A DNA stretch of 33,547 nt from Accumulibacter sp. (lineage in GTDB: Bacteria > Pseudomonadota > Gammaproteobacteria > Burkholderiales > Rhodocyclaceae). The stretch lies in the NCBI GenBank assembly GCA_016788495.1, contig JAEUOM010000051.1, forward strand, positions 1 through 33,547, given 5' to 3'. The notes below the pieces were generated by a model that saw nothing but the letters and a program-made list of their open reading frames with translations, did no database searches and was not told the DNA's origin. A program made the position numbers and the translations under genes. Positions 15,230 to 24,067 of the stretch are shown here, in pieces (positions within the stretch are counted from its first letter, which is position 1; every line of letters begins with the position of its first letter).

Positions 15230-18200
15230 TCATGACGACTGCTCCACGGCCTCGGTCGGCGGCGTCTTCTCGTTGCCAAACACCGTCATGTACAACGTCG
15301 GCAGGAAGACCAGCGTCAGCAGCGTCGCCACCAGCAGGCCGCCCATGATGGCAAAGGCCATCGGCCCCCAGAACACGGTGGGCGCGATCGGGAGCAGGCC
15401 GAGCACGGTAGACATCGCGGCCAGCATCATCGGCCGGAAGCGATTCGTCGCGCAACTCAGCACCGCATCGCGCACGCCGCGGCCGACGGCGCGCTCCTCC
15501 TCGATGCTGACGATCAGGATCACCGCGTTCTTGGCGATCATGCCGATCAGCGCCAGGATGCCGAGAATCGCCACGAAGCCCAGTGGCCGGTTGAACACCA
15601 GCAGCGTAAGCACCACACCGATCAGTCCCAGTGGCAGGATCGCCACCACCATCGCCAGACGGCGGAAACTGACCAGCATGACCATCATCGCCAGCAGCAT
15701 CAGGACGATCATCAGCGGCACGACCGCAAACACCGAGGCCTGCGAAACCTGGCTTTCCTCGAACAGGCCGCCGGTTTCGAGCTGGTAGGGCTTGGGCAGC
15801 TTGCCGGCGAACTCGGCGATCTTTGGCGCCAGCGCGCTCACCACGTCGTCGGGCAGAACGCCCGGCTTGACGTCGGCGCGCACCGTCAGCGTCGGCACCC
15901 GGTCGCGGCGCCAGACCAGCGGAAACTCCTGCTCCTCGACGAAAGTCGCGAACTGCTTGAGCGGCACCATGCGTCCGCTCGGGGTGGGCACCTGCAGCGA
16001 GGCGAGCGTCTGGAACGACGCGCGCTCGCCTTCGCCGGCGCGCACCACGGCGTTGACCAGATAGATGTCGTCGCGTACCTGCGTCACCGGCGTGCCTGAG
16101 ATGGCGGCGTTGAGCACGCCGGCGATCGCCGCCGAACTGACGCCGAGCTGCCGCGCCTGGTCCTGGTTGATCTTGACGCGCAGCTGGCGGGCTGGCTCCA
16201 TCCAGTCGAAGTGCACGTGCCGTGTGCGTGGGTCGCTGCCGACCACGTTGGCCACCGCCAGCGCCAGACGCTGCACCTCGTCCTTGTCCGGTCCGGAGAC
16301 GCGGTACTGCAGCGGCCAGCCGACCGGCGGACCCAGCTCGAGCGGCGAGACGCGCGAGACGACGCCGGGGAACTGCTCGGCCAGCACCTTCTCGAGCCTG
16401 ACCTGCAATCGCTCGCGCGCCTCGAGGTCCTTGGCCACGATGACGAACTGGCCGAAGAAGGGGTTGGCCAGCTGCACGTTGAGCGTCAGGATGAAGCGGA
16501 TCGCGCCGCGGCCGACGTAGCTGCTGAAGTGGTCGACGTCGGGGTCGGTCTTCAGGATTTCTTCCAGCCGCTTGACCTCCTGCTCCGTCGCGAAGATCGA
16601 CGCGTTCTGGCGCAGCGTCACGTCCACCGTCAGATCGGGCCGGTCGCTGGAGGGGAAGAACTGCCGCGACACGTGGCTCGACAGGACCAGCGCGGCGACG
16701 AAGGCGGCGAGCGTGACACCGATGGTCAGCCATTTCATGCGGATCGCGCCCTGCACGAAGCCGCTGTACACCTGCAGCAGCTTGCCCGGCTTGGGCTCTG
16801 TCTCCTGCTGCTTCGGCGGCTTGAGCAGCGCCTTGCCGATCAGCGGCGCGAAGATCACCGCGACCAGCCAGCTGACGATCAGCGAGATGGCGACCACCGA
16901 GAAGATCGAGAAGGTGTACTCGCCGGCCGAGCTCCTGGCGAAGCCGATCGGCACGAAACTCGCGATCGTGACCAGCGTGCCGATCAGCATCGGGGCAGCG
17001 AGCGTGCGATAGGCAAAGGTCGCTGCCTGGTCCGGGCTGTCGCCGGCGCCCAATCGGCGCAGCATCGCATCGACGGTGGTCATCGCGTCGTCGACCAGCA
17101 TCCCGAGCGCGATGATCAGCGCGCCCAGCGAGATGCGGTGCAGGTCGATGTGGGCGACGTTCATCACCGCGAAGACGATCGCCATCGTCAGCGGAATGGC
17201 CAGCGCCACCACCGTGCCCGGGCGCATGCCCAAGCTGACGAAGCTGCACGCCAGGATGATGACGATCGCCTGCCACAGCGAGCTCATGAAGTCGTTGATC
17301 GCGTGGTCGACGGTGACGGCCTGGTCGGCGACCAGCGTCGTCTCGATGCCGACCGGCAGGTTGGCGACGACCTCGGCCATCAGCTTGCGCACGTTCTCGC
17401 CGAGCGCGAGGATGTCGCCGGCGTCGCGCATGGCGATCGCCAGGCCGATCGCCGGCTTGCCATTGACGCGGAACATCGGCTGCGGCGGATCGGTGAAGCC
17501 GCGCCGCACCTTGGCGATGTCGCCGAGGCGGAAGATGCGCTCGCCGGCGACGATGTTCACCGCCTCGATGTCGCGCTCGGAGTCGAAGGCGCCGGAAACG
17601 CGCAGGAACACCCGCTCCTGCTCGCCCTGCATCGTGCCGGCCGGACGCACCAGGTTCTGCGCCTGCAGCGTGGCGATGATCTGGCTCAGGTTCAGGCGCA
17701 GGCCGGCCAGTCGCTCGGTGGAGAACTCGATGTAGATCTGCTCGTCCTGCGCGCCGAGGACCTCGATCTTCGACACGTCGGGTACCTGCAGCAGCTGCGA
17801 GCGCGCCGCCTCGACATGGTCGCGCAGTTCGCGGAAGCTGAAGCCGTCGGCGGTGAACGCGTAGATGATGCCGAAGGTGTCGCCGAAGTCGTCGTTGAGG
17901 AACGGCCCGAGCACGCCCTGCGGCAGCGTGTGGCGCATGTCGCCGACGTTCTTGCGCACCTGGTACCAGATGTCGGGCACATTCTTCGCCGGAGTCGATG
18001 TCTTCAGGTCGACGAAGATCGTCGTCTGCCCGGCGATGGTGTAACTGCGCAAGCGGTCGAGGGAGTCGGTCTCCTGCAGGGTGCGCTCGAGCCGCTCGGT
18101 CACCTGCTTCATCGTCTCGGCCACCGTCGCACCAGGCCAGCCGGCAGCGACGACCATCGTGCGCGTGGTGAACGCCGGGTCCTCGCCGCGCCCGAGCTTG

Positions 18201-18298
18201 AAGAAGGACATGACGCCGGCCACCACCGCCAGGATCATCAGGAAGACGACCAGCGAGCGCTTGTTCAGCGCCCATTCCGACAGGTTGGGTCCGATCAC
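15230..18298 (-). CDS. RND efflux pump inner membrane permease (AcrB-like)
   Basis: Proton-driven resistance-nodulation-division permease. The 1022 residues have the family's two-fold repeat of a large periplasmic loop and membrane helices. Proton relay residues are present: Asp403 and Asp404 in LGMLVDDAMTTVDAM (TM4) and Lys923 in IGMIAKNAVILIV (TM10). The N-terminal FKLGRGEDPAFTTRTMVV segment is typical of a subgroup distant from AcrB itself and close to VexF/MdtB-like and uncharacterised pumps, so a classic AcrB substrate range should not be assumed. The start is GTG at 18298, overlapping the adaptor stop as GTGA. The C-terminus is short and polar. Substrate is unknown. Confidence 0.94.
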   Translation of the reverse strand: MIGPNLSEWALNKRSLVVFLMILAVVAGVMSFFKLGRGEDPAFTTRTMVVAAGWPGATVAETMKQVTERLERTLQETDSLDRLRSYTIAGQTTIFVDLKTSTPAKNVPDIWYQVRKNVGDMRHTLPQGVLGPFLNDDFGDTFGIIYAFTADGFSFRELRDHVEAARSQLLQVPDVSKIEVLGAQDEQIYIEFSTERLAGLRLNLSQIIATLQAQNLVRPAGTMQGEQERVFLRVSGAFDSERDIEAVNIVAGERIFRLGDIAKVRRGFTDPPQPMFRVNGKPAIGLAIAMRDAGDILALGENVRKLMAEVVANLPVGIETTLVADQAVTVDHAINDFMSSLWQAIVIILACSFVSLGMRPGTVVALAIPLTMAIVFAVMNVAHIDLHRISLGALIIALGMLVDDAMTTVDAMLRRLGAGDSPDQAATFAYRTLAAPMLIGTLVTIASFVPIGFARSSAGEYTFSIFSVVAISLIVSWLVAVIFAPLIGKALLKPPKQQETEPKPGKLLQVYSGFVQGAIRMKWLTIGVTLAAFVAALVLSSHVSRQFFPSSDRPDLTVDVTLRQNASIFATEQEVKRLEEILKTDPDVDHFSSYVGRGAIRFILTLNVQLANPFFGQFVIVAKDLEARERLQVRLEKVLAEQFPGVVSRVSPLELGPPVGWPLQYRVSGPDKDEVQRLALAVANVVGSDPRTRHVHFDWMEPARQLRVKINQDQARQLGVSSAAIAGVLNAAISGTPVTQVRDDIYLVNAVVRAGEGERASFQTLASLQVPTPSGRMVPLKQFATFVEEQEFPLVWRRDRVPTLTVRADVKPGVLPDDVVSALAPKIAEFAGKLPKPYQLETGGLFEESQVSQASVFAVVPLMIVLMLLAMMVMLVSFRRLAMVVAILPLGLIGVVLTLLVFNRPLGFVAILGILALIGMIAKNAVILIVSIEEERAVGRGVRDAVLSCATNRFRPMMLAAMSTVLGLLPIAPTVFWGPMAFAIMGGLLVATLLTLVFLPTLYMTVFGNEKTPPTEAVEQSS

Positions 18299-19407
18299 GA
18301 GCGGGCCTCCGGCACGCGCACCTTCTGGCCCGGGCGCAGCGCCTGCACGCCGGCGACGACGACGACGTCGCCCGGGTTCAGCCCCGCCGCCACCTGCACG
18401 GTGTTGGCGTCGCCCCCGCCGAGCTGGACGTTGCGCAACGATACGATGCTCGACGCCTGGTCGACCACCCAGACCGCGACCTTGCCGTCGGCGCGGACCA
18501 GCGCCGACGCCGGCACCTCGATGGCCAGCGCCTCGGGCAGTTGCATCTTGCCGGTGACGGTGCTGCCGAGGCGCATGGCCGGCGGTGGGTCGATCAGGCG
18601 TACGCGCACGGCGAAGGTGCCGGTCACCGGATCCGCGCGCGGCGCGACTTCCCGTACCCGGCCGGCAGCGGTCACCCGCGGGTCGTCGCTCAGCGCCACG
18701 GTGATCTCCGGACTCTTCGGCGCGATGTCCTTGATCCGGCCCGGCACGTCGAACACCGCGTCGCGCGCCCCCTCGCGCGCCACCTGAACGATCATCCGTC
18801 CGGCCGAAACGACTTCGCCAGGCTCCGGTCCGCGCGCGGTGACGACCCCCGCCACGTTCGCGACGAGGCGCGTGTAGCTCAGACGGTTCTCCGCCAGGCT
18901 GACCTGCGACTGGACCGCCTCGACCTGCGACTCGGTGGTCTTCAGCACGGCCACGGCCTGGTCGAACGAGGCGCGCGAGACGGCGTCCTCGGCGACCAGC
19001 TCGCGCATGCGCGCATGATTGCTGCGCGCCTCGACCAACTGTGCCCTTGCTGCCGCCAACTGCGCACGCGCCGCCTGCAGGCTGCTTTCCTCGTTCTGCG
19101 GATCGAGTCGCGCGATGAGCTGGCCGGGCTTGACGCTGTCGCCGACGTCAACCGTCCGCTCGATCAGTCGGCCGTCGATGCGGAACGACTCGTTGATCTC
19201 GGTCTGCGCCTGCACCGAGCCGGTCAGCGAAACGAGACCACCGGCGGTACGGCTCTCGACGGTGATCGCCCGCACTGGGCGAATCTCCGGCTGCAACGCT
19301 TCATCGGCCCGCTGACAGCCCGCCAGCAGCGCCAGTGCGGCGAGCGGCAGCAAGACGTTCATTGCGGACAGCGGAGGAGTTCTTCGGATGGCGGGGTTCA
19401 CGAACAC
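18295..19407 (-). CDS. RND efflux periplasmic adaptor (membrane fusion protein), lipoprotein
   Basis: Membrane fusion protein joining permease and outer membrane channel. The lipobox is LLAGC, followed by a barrel-sandwich region (GRLIERTVDVGDSVKPGQLIARLD), a long coiled-coil hairpin (QAARAQLAAARAQLVEARSN), the second lipoyl half (TRLVANVAGVVTARGPEPGEVV) and beta-barrel domains ending near GQKVRVPEARS. I chose GTG at 19407 because AAGGAG sits exactly seven bases upstream; this puts the lipid-bearing Cys at residue 31. The ATG at 19362 (Cys16) has no ribosome site. The frame continues to 19686 without family sequence. It precedes and overlaps the permease by four bases. About 70 bases separate it from the DUF2252 gene. 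Confidence 0.92.
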   Translation of the reverse strand: MFVNPAIRRTPPLSAMNVLLPLAALALLAGCQRADEALQPEIRPVRAITVESRTAGGLVSLTGSVQAQTEINESFRIDGRLIERTVDVGDSVKPGQLIARLDPQNEESSLQAARAQLAAARAQLVEARSNHARMRELVAEDAVSRASFDQAVAVLKTTESQVEAVQSQVSLAENRLSYTRLVANVAGVVTARGPEPGEVVSAGRMIVQVAREGARDAVFDVPGRIKDIAPKSPEITVALSDDPRVTAAGRVREVAPRADPVTGTFAVRVRLIDPPPAMRLGSTVTGKMQLPEALAIEVPASALVRADGKVAVWVVDQASSIVSLRNVQLGGGDANTVQVAAGLNPGDVVVVAGVQALRPGQKVRVPEARS

Positions 19408-19432
19408 GGAGCGGCTCCTTGTCAAAGTCCTG

Positions 19433-19453
19433 CGGGCTTGGCGGGCAAGCCCG
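19433..19453 (-). terminator. Hairpin between DUF2252 and RND adaptor genes
   Basis: CGGGCTTG and CAAGCCCG form a perfect 8-bp stem with a five-base loop, 25 bases after the DUF2252 stop and about 26 before the adaptor start. No T-run follows, so it may be a weak attenuator or processing site instead of a full terminator. Confidence 0.4.
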
Positions 19454-19477
19454 TCATGCGAGATGGCAAATTCGTTC

Positions 19478-20872
19478 CTACCAGCCGGGCGCGCTCGCGA
19501 GCGTGCCCGCGGCGATGGCGCGCTCGAGCTGCGCGTGGTCGCGCTCGTTCTGGTCGGCGTATAGACGGGAGAAGTCGCGCAGGGCGGTGGCAAACTGGGC
19601 GCCCTTGCCCAGGTACGCGCTGATCGCCACGGCGTCCCCCGAGCGGGCGTGCGCCCGCGCCAGCGTCTCGCCGCAGGCGGCGGCAAACTCGACCAGGCAG
19701 GGAGCGAGCAACTTGATGTCGAGGATGATCTTCATGTCGCGGAACTGCCGCACATAGTAGTCCCTGCCCTGGAAAGAGCCCCAACCGACGAAGATGCCGG
19801 TTGCCGTCTGCAGAGCGCGCTTGCCGGCGATCACCCGGGCCCCGTGATGGTCGTGCCGGCTGCGGCCGAGGCGGGGCTCATACACCGACGGACCCGCCTG
19901 CTTGATCTGCAGGAACAGCGGGTCGCTGCCGCTACGGCCCTCGAAGAGGGCCAGATAGACGCGCATGCCGACGCTGCCCACCCCCACCACCTGCCGGACC
20001 ACGTCAACGAGGGTGAAGCGGTCGAACAGGACGCGCCGATCCTCCTGCAGCGTCATCCGGTACCCGGCGAGGAGCTGGTCGGTCAGCGCGTCCTGCTCGT
20101 CGTCATCGATGGCGACGCGGAATGGTGGATCCTCATCGATCCGCGGCCGGCCGTTGACCATCGAGGTGAGCTTGGCGAAAGCGCCGAGGTGCGTACGGCT
20201 CCTGGACTCCTTCTTGATGTGCACCTCGATCGGCCCGCGGTCGTCCGCCGTGAAGTAGCTGATCAGGCTGTCGACATGCGTTCCATCGTACCAGAGGCTG
20301 AGTTCGCCCATCTTGGCGCAGCGCGCCATGCGCTCCCGATACGCCTCGACTGCCGTGACCACCGCTTCATCCGCCGTCGCCGCCTTGATCCCGTCCTCGC
20401 GAGCCGCCACCACCAGGCTCGCGGCGAGTCGCTGCACGTCCCACTCGAAAGGCCCGGGCAAGGTCTCGTCGAAGTCGCGAAGGTCGAACAGGAGGTTCCT
20501 TTCAGGGGTTGCCCAGAGGCCGAAGTTGAGCACGTGAGCGTCGCCGCAGAGCTGCACCAGCAGCCCGCTGTGGGGTCGGGAGGCGAGATCGGCAGCCATC
20601 ACCGCAGCGGCTCCGCGGTAGTAGTTCCACGGCGAGGCGACCATGCGGCCATGCCGGACGGGGAGCAACTCGGGAACCCGGATCGCGTTCTGGGCGACGA
20701 TCGTGTCGAGGGCGTCGTGCCCGCGTGCGGCCTCGTCCCAGCGCGCCAGAGCGCTCCGCGGCGCCCGCTTGCGTGCCGCCTTGCCGGCCGCCTGTCGCTC
20801 ATCGACGGTTTCCCGGATGTCGTGCTCCGGCGCCGTTGCGGACGAAGTCGTGCTGGTTTCGGTCCCCGTCAT
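19478..20872 (-). CDS. DUF2252 family protein
   Basis: Soluble protein of the DUF2252 family, function unknown. Family blocks are clear: RHGRMVASPWNYYRGAAAVMAADLA (residues 73-97), QLCGDAHVLNFG (107-118), FDLRDFDETLPGPFEWDVQRLAAS (129-152) and VVGVGSVGMRVYLALFEG in the second half. The GDxHxxN motif followed by DxDE resembles the catalytic loop and metal-binding Asp of aminoglycoside/choline kinase-like enzymes; that is inference. Start ATG at 20872 has GAGGA about eight bases upstream; the frame extends to 20968 without family sequence. The protein is 464 residues. It stands at the head of the minus-strand run leading into the RND pump and is divergent from the MscS-type gene. Confidence 0.9.
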   Translation of the reverse strand: MTGTETSTTSSATAPEHDIRETVDERQAAGKAARKRAPRSALARWDEAARGHDALDTIVAQNAIRVPELLPVRHGRMVASPWNYYRGAAAVMAADLASRPHSGLLVQLCGDAHVLNFGLWATPERNLLFDLRDFDETLPGPFEWDVQRLAASLVVAAREDGIKAATADEAVVTAVEAYRERMARCAKMGELSLWYDGTHVDSLISYFTADDRGPIEVHIKKESRSRTHLGAFAKLTSMVNGRPRIDEDPPFRVAIDDDEQDALTDQLLAGYRMTLQEDRRVLFDRFTLVDVVRQVVGVGSVGMRVYLALFEGRSGSDPLFLQIKQAGPSVYEPRLGRSRHDHHGARVIAGKRALQTATGIFVGWGSFQGRDYYVRQFRDMKIILDIKLLAPCLVEFAAACGETLARAHARSGDAVAISAYLGKGAQFATALRDFSRLYADQNERDHAQLERAIAAGTLASAPGW

Positions 20873-21236
20873 GGAGGCAGTCCTCGAAGCGCGTCCGGCG
20901 TACCGCCAGAAGGGTTGCAATGAACAGGATGACCCGGTGGCCTCGCTGGCCAGCGGCGGATGAGGCATCCGGCGTACGGCATCGTTTCAAATCTGGCGAA
21001 GGATGCATCCGGGGCAGGGGGTTGTCAACCGGCACGGTGCAGCGGACGGGCGGCGGCGGATTGATTTCGTTGCCGCAGGAATGCGACACTCTGCGATGGC
21101 GAATCGGTTGCAGCGTCGCGGGTGAAACGTCGATGCGCCGGAAACGACCATGCCTCGCCGCGGGTTGGCCAGCAGCACCCGGCTGCAGAACCGCTGGCGT
21201 TGCCCACCAACGTGCCGATCAGGGAGCACGAGACGC
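20873..21236. promoter_or_regulatory. Divergent promoter region with two related palindromes
   Basis: This 364-base region separates the divergent DUF2252 (minus) and MscS-type (plus) genes and must carry promoters for both. It holds CGGATG-AGG-CATCCG at 20957-20971 and the perfect palindrome GGATGCATCC at 21001-21010. The two share GGATG/CATCC arms and their centres are about 41 bases apart. They could be paired operators. No convincing -35/-10 pair could be fixed by eye. Confidence 0.45.
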
Positions 21237-23753
21237 ATGCGATTTCCATTCCTTCCGTTCGCACTCTGCCGCTGGTCGACAGGCTGCCGCCGGACGTTTC
21301 GCCGGCCGCTGCGCCATGCCTGGCTTGCCCTCGGCACGCCGCTGCTGTGGCTCATGGTCGCGGTGGCAGCCGCTCGCGCGCAGGCGGTCACCGCCGGCGC
21401 CGACAGCCCTGCGGCGCCGGCCGATGTCCTGCTGCAGGCGCCGGCCCTCCGGTCGGCCGACATCCCTGCTCGCGCCGACGCCGACGAGCAGGAGATCCAG
21501 TCGATCGTGCGCCGTGCGCAGGTGCCGGATGCCGCCCGGCGCTACGAAGAAGCTCTGGCGCGCCACTCCGCAGCCATCCGGCAACTCGAGGAACGCTCCG
21601 GCAGGAGCGACCTGGCGGTGTTGTCGGTGCGCCGGCTGGAGAGCCTGCAGCGCCACTGGCTGCTCTACGAGCGATCCGTCGCCCAGACGCGTGCGGATCT
21701 GGCGCGCACGATCAACGACCGCTCCGAGGACGTGTCCGAGCTGTCGAGCCGCCGGGCGGTCTGGCAGGCCACCGAGCAGAGCGCGGGTCTGGCGCCCGCT
21801 CTGCGCGAACGCGTCGAGGAGATGGTTGCCCAGATCGACGACACGGAAAAGCTCGTTTCGGTGCCACTCGCCACCCTGCTCGCTCTCGGACGAACCGGTG
21901 GCGCGCTGGCCACCCAGGTGCAACAGGGCGTCGTCGCGCTGTCGGGAATGGTCGAGGACCAGGACCGGCGGCTGGTGAGCATGGATACGCCGCCGCTGTG
22001 GCTGGCGCTGCGCGACGCCGGGTCGCGCGAGCCGGTGACCTCTGGTCTGACCCGTAGCCTCGATATCGAGCGCGCGTTCGCCAGCAGTTACGACGCTGCC
22101 AACCTGCGCTGGCTGCCGGCCCTCGCGGCCGGCGCCGTGCTGCTCCTGCCGGCGATGGTCTGGCTGCGGCATCGCGCCCGCTCGCTGGTGGCGAACGGGC
22201 AGGCCACCGAGCCATCGATGCGCGCGCTCTCGCGACCGTGGGCGGCATGGTTGCTGCTCGTCCTGATCGGCGCAGTCGTCTATGACATCCAGGGGCCGAT
22301 CTTCCGCCAGCAGGCGGTGATGCTGCTCGCCTGGATTCCGGTGCTGGCGCTCGTCCAGCGCCGCGTCCTGGCCAGCGTCGGCCCGTGGGCCTATTCCAGC
22401 GCGCTGTTCTATTGTCTCAACACCATGGCCTCGATGATGCTCGGCGATCAGCTGCTTTACCGCAGCGTCCTCCTCGCCCTGAATCTGCTGATGTTGCTGA
22501 CCCTGTCCTGGCGCATGCTGCGCGCGCGCCGCCGTGCTGCCGACGAGGCTGGGCCGCTGCCCGTCTGGGCGCTGACTCTGCTTGGCTGCGTCGCCGGCGG
22601 CGTGCTGCTCGTATCGGCGGCGTCGAACGTCCTCGGCAACATCTCACTGGCGACGATGCTCACCGGAGCGCTGCTCGACAGCAGCTATGCCGCGCTGGCG
22701 TTGTACGCCGGCAGCACGGTCCTGGTGGCCCTGTTCCAGGTACTGATTCCCCAATCGACGCTGGCGCGCGTCGCCGGGCGCCATTCCGCCTCGCTCATCC
22801 CGCTGGCGGCCCGGCTCGGTCGCACGCTGATGGTGCTGGCCTGGCTGATCTACGCGTTGCAGTCGTTTCGCCTCTACCGCCCGCTGTCCAGCGCGCTGCT
22901 GACAGTGCTCACGCACGAATTCCAGCTGGGCCTGCTGTCGATCAGCCTGGGCAACGTCGCGGCATTTTCGCTGGCGATCTGGGCCGCCTTCTGGCTGGCC
23001 AGGACGATCCGCCTGCTGCTCGCCGAAGACCTGCTGCCGGCTCTGGCCTTGCCGCGCGGGGTGGGTGACAGTATCTCGACGCTGAGCTACTACGGGATCC
23101 TGTTCATCGGCCTGTTGCTGGCTCTGGCCATGGCCGGTTTCCAGGTGGGGCAACTCGCCCTCGTCTTCGGCGCCCTCGGCGTCGGTATCGGTTTCGGCCT
23201 GCAGGACGTGGTGAAGAACTTCGTCGCCGGGCTGATCCTGATGTTCGAGCGACCGATCCGGCTGGGCGACGTGGTCGATGTCGCCGGGATGAGCGGCAAG
23301 GTGCGCGACATCGGCATGCGCGCGACGACCATCACCACCTTCGATGGCGCCGAGGTGGTGGTGCCGAACGGCATGCTGCTGGCCGACAAGCTGGTGAACT
23401 GGACGCTCAGTGGCAGCAACCGGCGCATCCACGTCGGTGTCAGCACGGGCTACGGCGTGCGCCCCGCACAGACCATCGACCTGCTGCTGCGCATCGCGCG
23501 GGCGGTCCAGGGGATTGCCTCGTCGCCGGCGCCGATCGCCGTCCTGACCGGCCTGACGCCGGGTGCGCTTGAGTTCAGCGTGCGCGCGTGGACCAAACCG
23601 GGTTCCGACTGGGTGATGGTGCATAGCGAGCTGTCCGTGGCGATTCGCGACGGTCTGGCGGAGGCCGGCGTCGAGGTGCCGCTGCCGCAACGCGAACTGC
23701 ACCTGCGGAGCGCGCCCGGAGCACTCGTCCCGCCAGCCGCGGCCGATCGGTAG
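21237..23753 (+). CDS. MscS-family mechanosensitive channel with long periplasmic N-terminus
   Basis: Large MscS-type channel that relieves turgor on osmotic downshock, of the MscK/DUF3772-like class. It starts with a signal-like segment ending near VAAARAQA and continues with a periplasmic helical region of about 240 residues rich in Arg, Glu and Leu (EERSGRSDLAVLSVRRLESLQ). Many membrane helices follow, then the conserved MscS pore and beta domain around residues 640-790 (GVGIGFGLQDVVKNFVAGL, FERPIRLGDVVDVAG, VVVPNGMLLADKLVNWT). I prefer the ATG at 21237, with AGGGAG about ten bases upstream, giving 838 residues; the frame extends to 21150 with less typical sequence. It is divergent from DUF2252. 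Gating and specificity cannot be read from sequence. Confidence 0.92.
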   Translation: MRFPFLPFALCRWSTGCRRTFRRPLRHAWLALGTPLLWLMVAVAAARAQAVTAGADSPAAPADVLLQAPALRSADIPARADADEQEIQSIVRRAQVPDAARRYEEALARHSAAIRQLEERSGRSDLAVLSVRRLESLQRHWLLYERSVAQTRADLARTINDRSEDVSELSSRRAVWQATEQSAGLAPALRERVEEMVAQIDDTEKLVSVPLATLLALGRTGGALATQVQQGVVALSGMVEDQDRRLVSMDTPPLWLALRDAGSREPVTSGLTRSLDIERAFASSYDAANLRWLPALAAGAVLLLPAMVWLRHRARSLVANGQATEPSMRALSRPWAAWLLLVLIGAVVYDIQGPIFRQQAVMLLAWIPVLALVQRRVLASVGPWAYSSALFYCLNTMASMMLGDQLLYRSVLLALNLLMLLTLSWRMLRARRRAADEAGPLPVWALTLLGCVAGGVLLVSAASNVLGNISLATMLTGALLDSSYAALALYAGSTVLVALFQVLIPQSTLARVAGRHSASLIPLAARLGRTLMVLAWLIYALQSFRLYRPLSSALLTVLTHEFQLGLLSISLGNVAAFSLAIWAAFWLARTIRLLLAEDLLPALALPRGVGDSISTLSYYGILFIGLLLALAMAGFQVGQLALVFGALGVGIGFGLQDVVKNFVAGLILMFERPIRLGDVVDVAGMSGKVRDIGMRATTITTFDGAEVVVPNGMLLADKLVNWTLSGSNRRIHVGVSTGYGVRPAQTIDLLLRIARAVQGIASSPAPIAVLTGLTPGALEFSVRAWTKPGSDWVMVHSELSVAIRDGLAEAGVEVPLPQRELHLRSAPGALVPPAAADR

Positions 23754-23926
23754 CGGCGGCAGAGGGCAGACATCCGGCGCGACGCGAACGGGCGATGGAC
23801 GATGGCCTCGTGCTTGCCATACAATGACGCCCTGTGACGTGACGACGAGATCCGTCCGGCTGGTTGGTCGCGCGACGCGCAAGCCGCATGCGCCTGCCCC
23901 AACCGGATGCTCGACCTCAACCTCAC

Positions 23927-23976
23927 AACGGTCATGGCCTTGTCAGGCACGCCGGATGATGAAAGCCATGACCGTT
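23927..23976. repeat. Perfect 12-bp inverted repeat
   Basis: AACGGTCATGGC at 23927-23938 pairs exactly with GCCATGACCGTT at 23965-23976, with 26 bases between. It could be a transcript hairpin behind the MscS gene or a pair of half-sites for a regulator of the downstream GntP gene. No T-tract follows on the plus strand. Confidence 0.5.
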
Positions 23977-23990
23977 CGCCGCACCCCCGA

Positions 23991-24016
23991 CCCCTCTCCC
24001 GCGAGCGGGCGAGGGG
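23991..24016. repeat. REP-like GC-rich palindrome
   Basis: CCCCTCTCCCGC and GCGGGCGAGGGG are reverse complements apart from one mismatch and close on a tiny loop. This sequence type (CCCCTC..CCGCGAGCGGG..AGGGG) is a common intergenic palindrome in high-GC proteobacterial genomes, so more copies elsewhere are likely. Confidence 0.55.
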
Positions 24017-24067
24017 AGATTCGTCAGTCGCTCGCGCGACTTTCACGGTAATGAAGACACTCTGACC

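Larger units (their letters stand above)
23754..24067. other. Intergenic stretch between MscS-type and GntP genes
   Basis: No gene is supported here. The stretch contains a perfect 12-bp inverted repeat (23927-23976) and a REP-like GC-rich hairpin (23991-24016), both listed separately, and must hold the promoter of the GntP gene. The base just before the GntP ATG shows only a weak ribosome site. Confidence 0.6.

Noticed and set aside
15150..18275. 1041-residue frame overlapping the RND permease
   Set aside because: Shadow frame of the same strand with Arg-rich low-complexity product; the permease frame shows full RND motifs.
16211..18787. 858-residue plus-strand frame antisense to the RND genes
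   Set aside because: Composition rich in His, Asp, Arg, Gln with no recognisable domains; an antisense artefact of high GC3 codon use.
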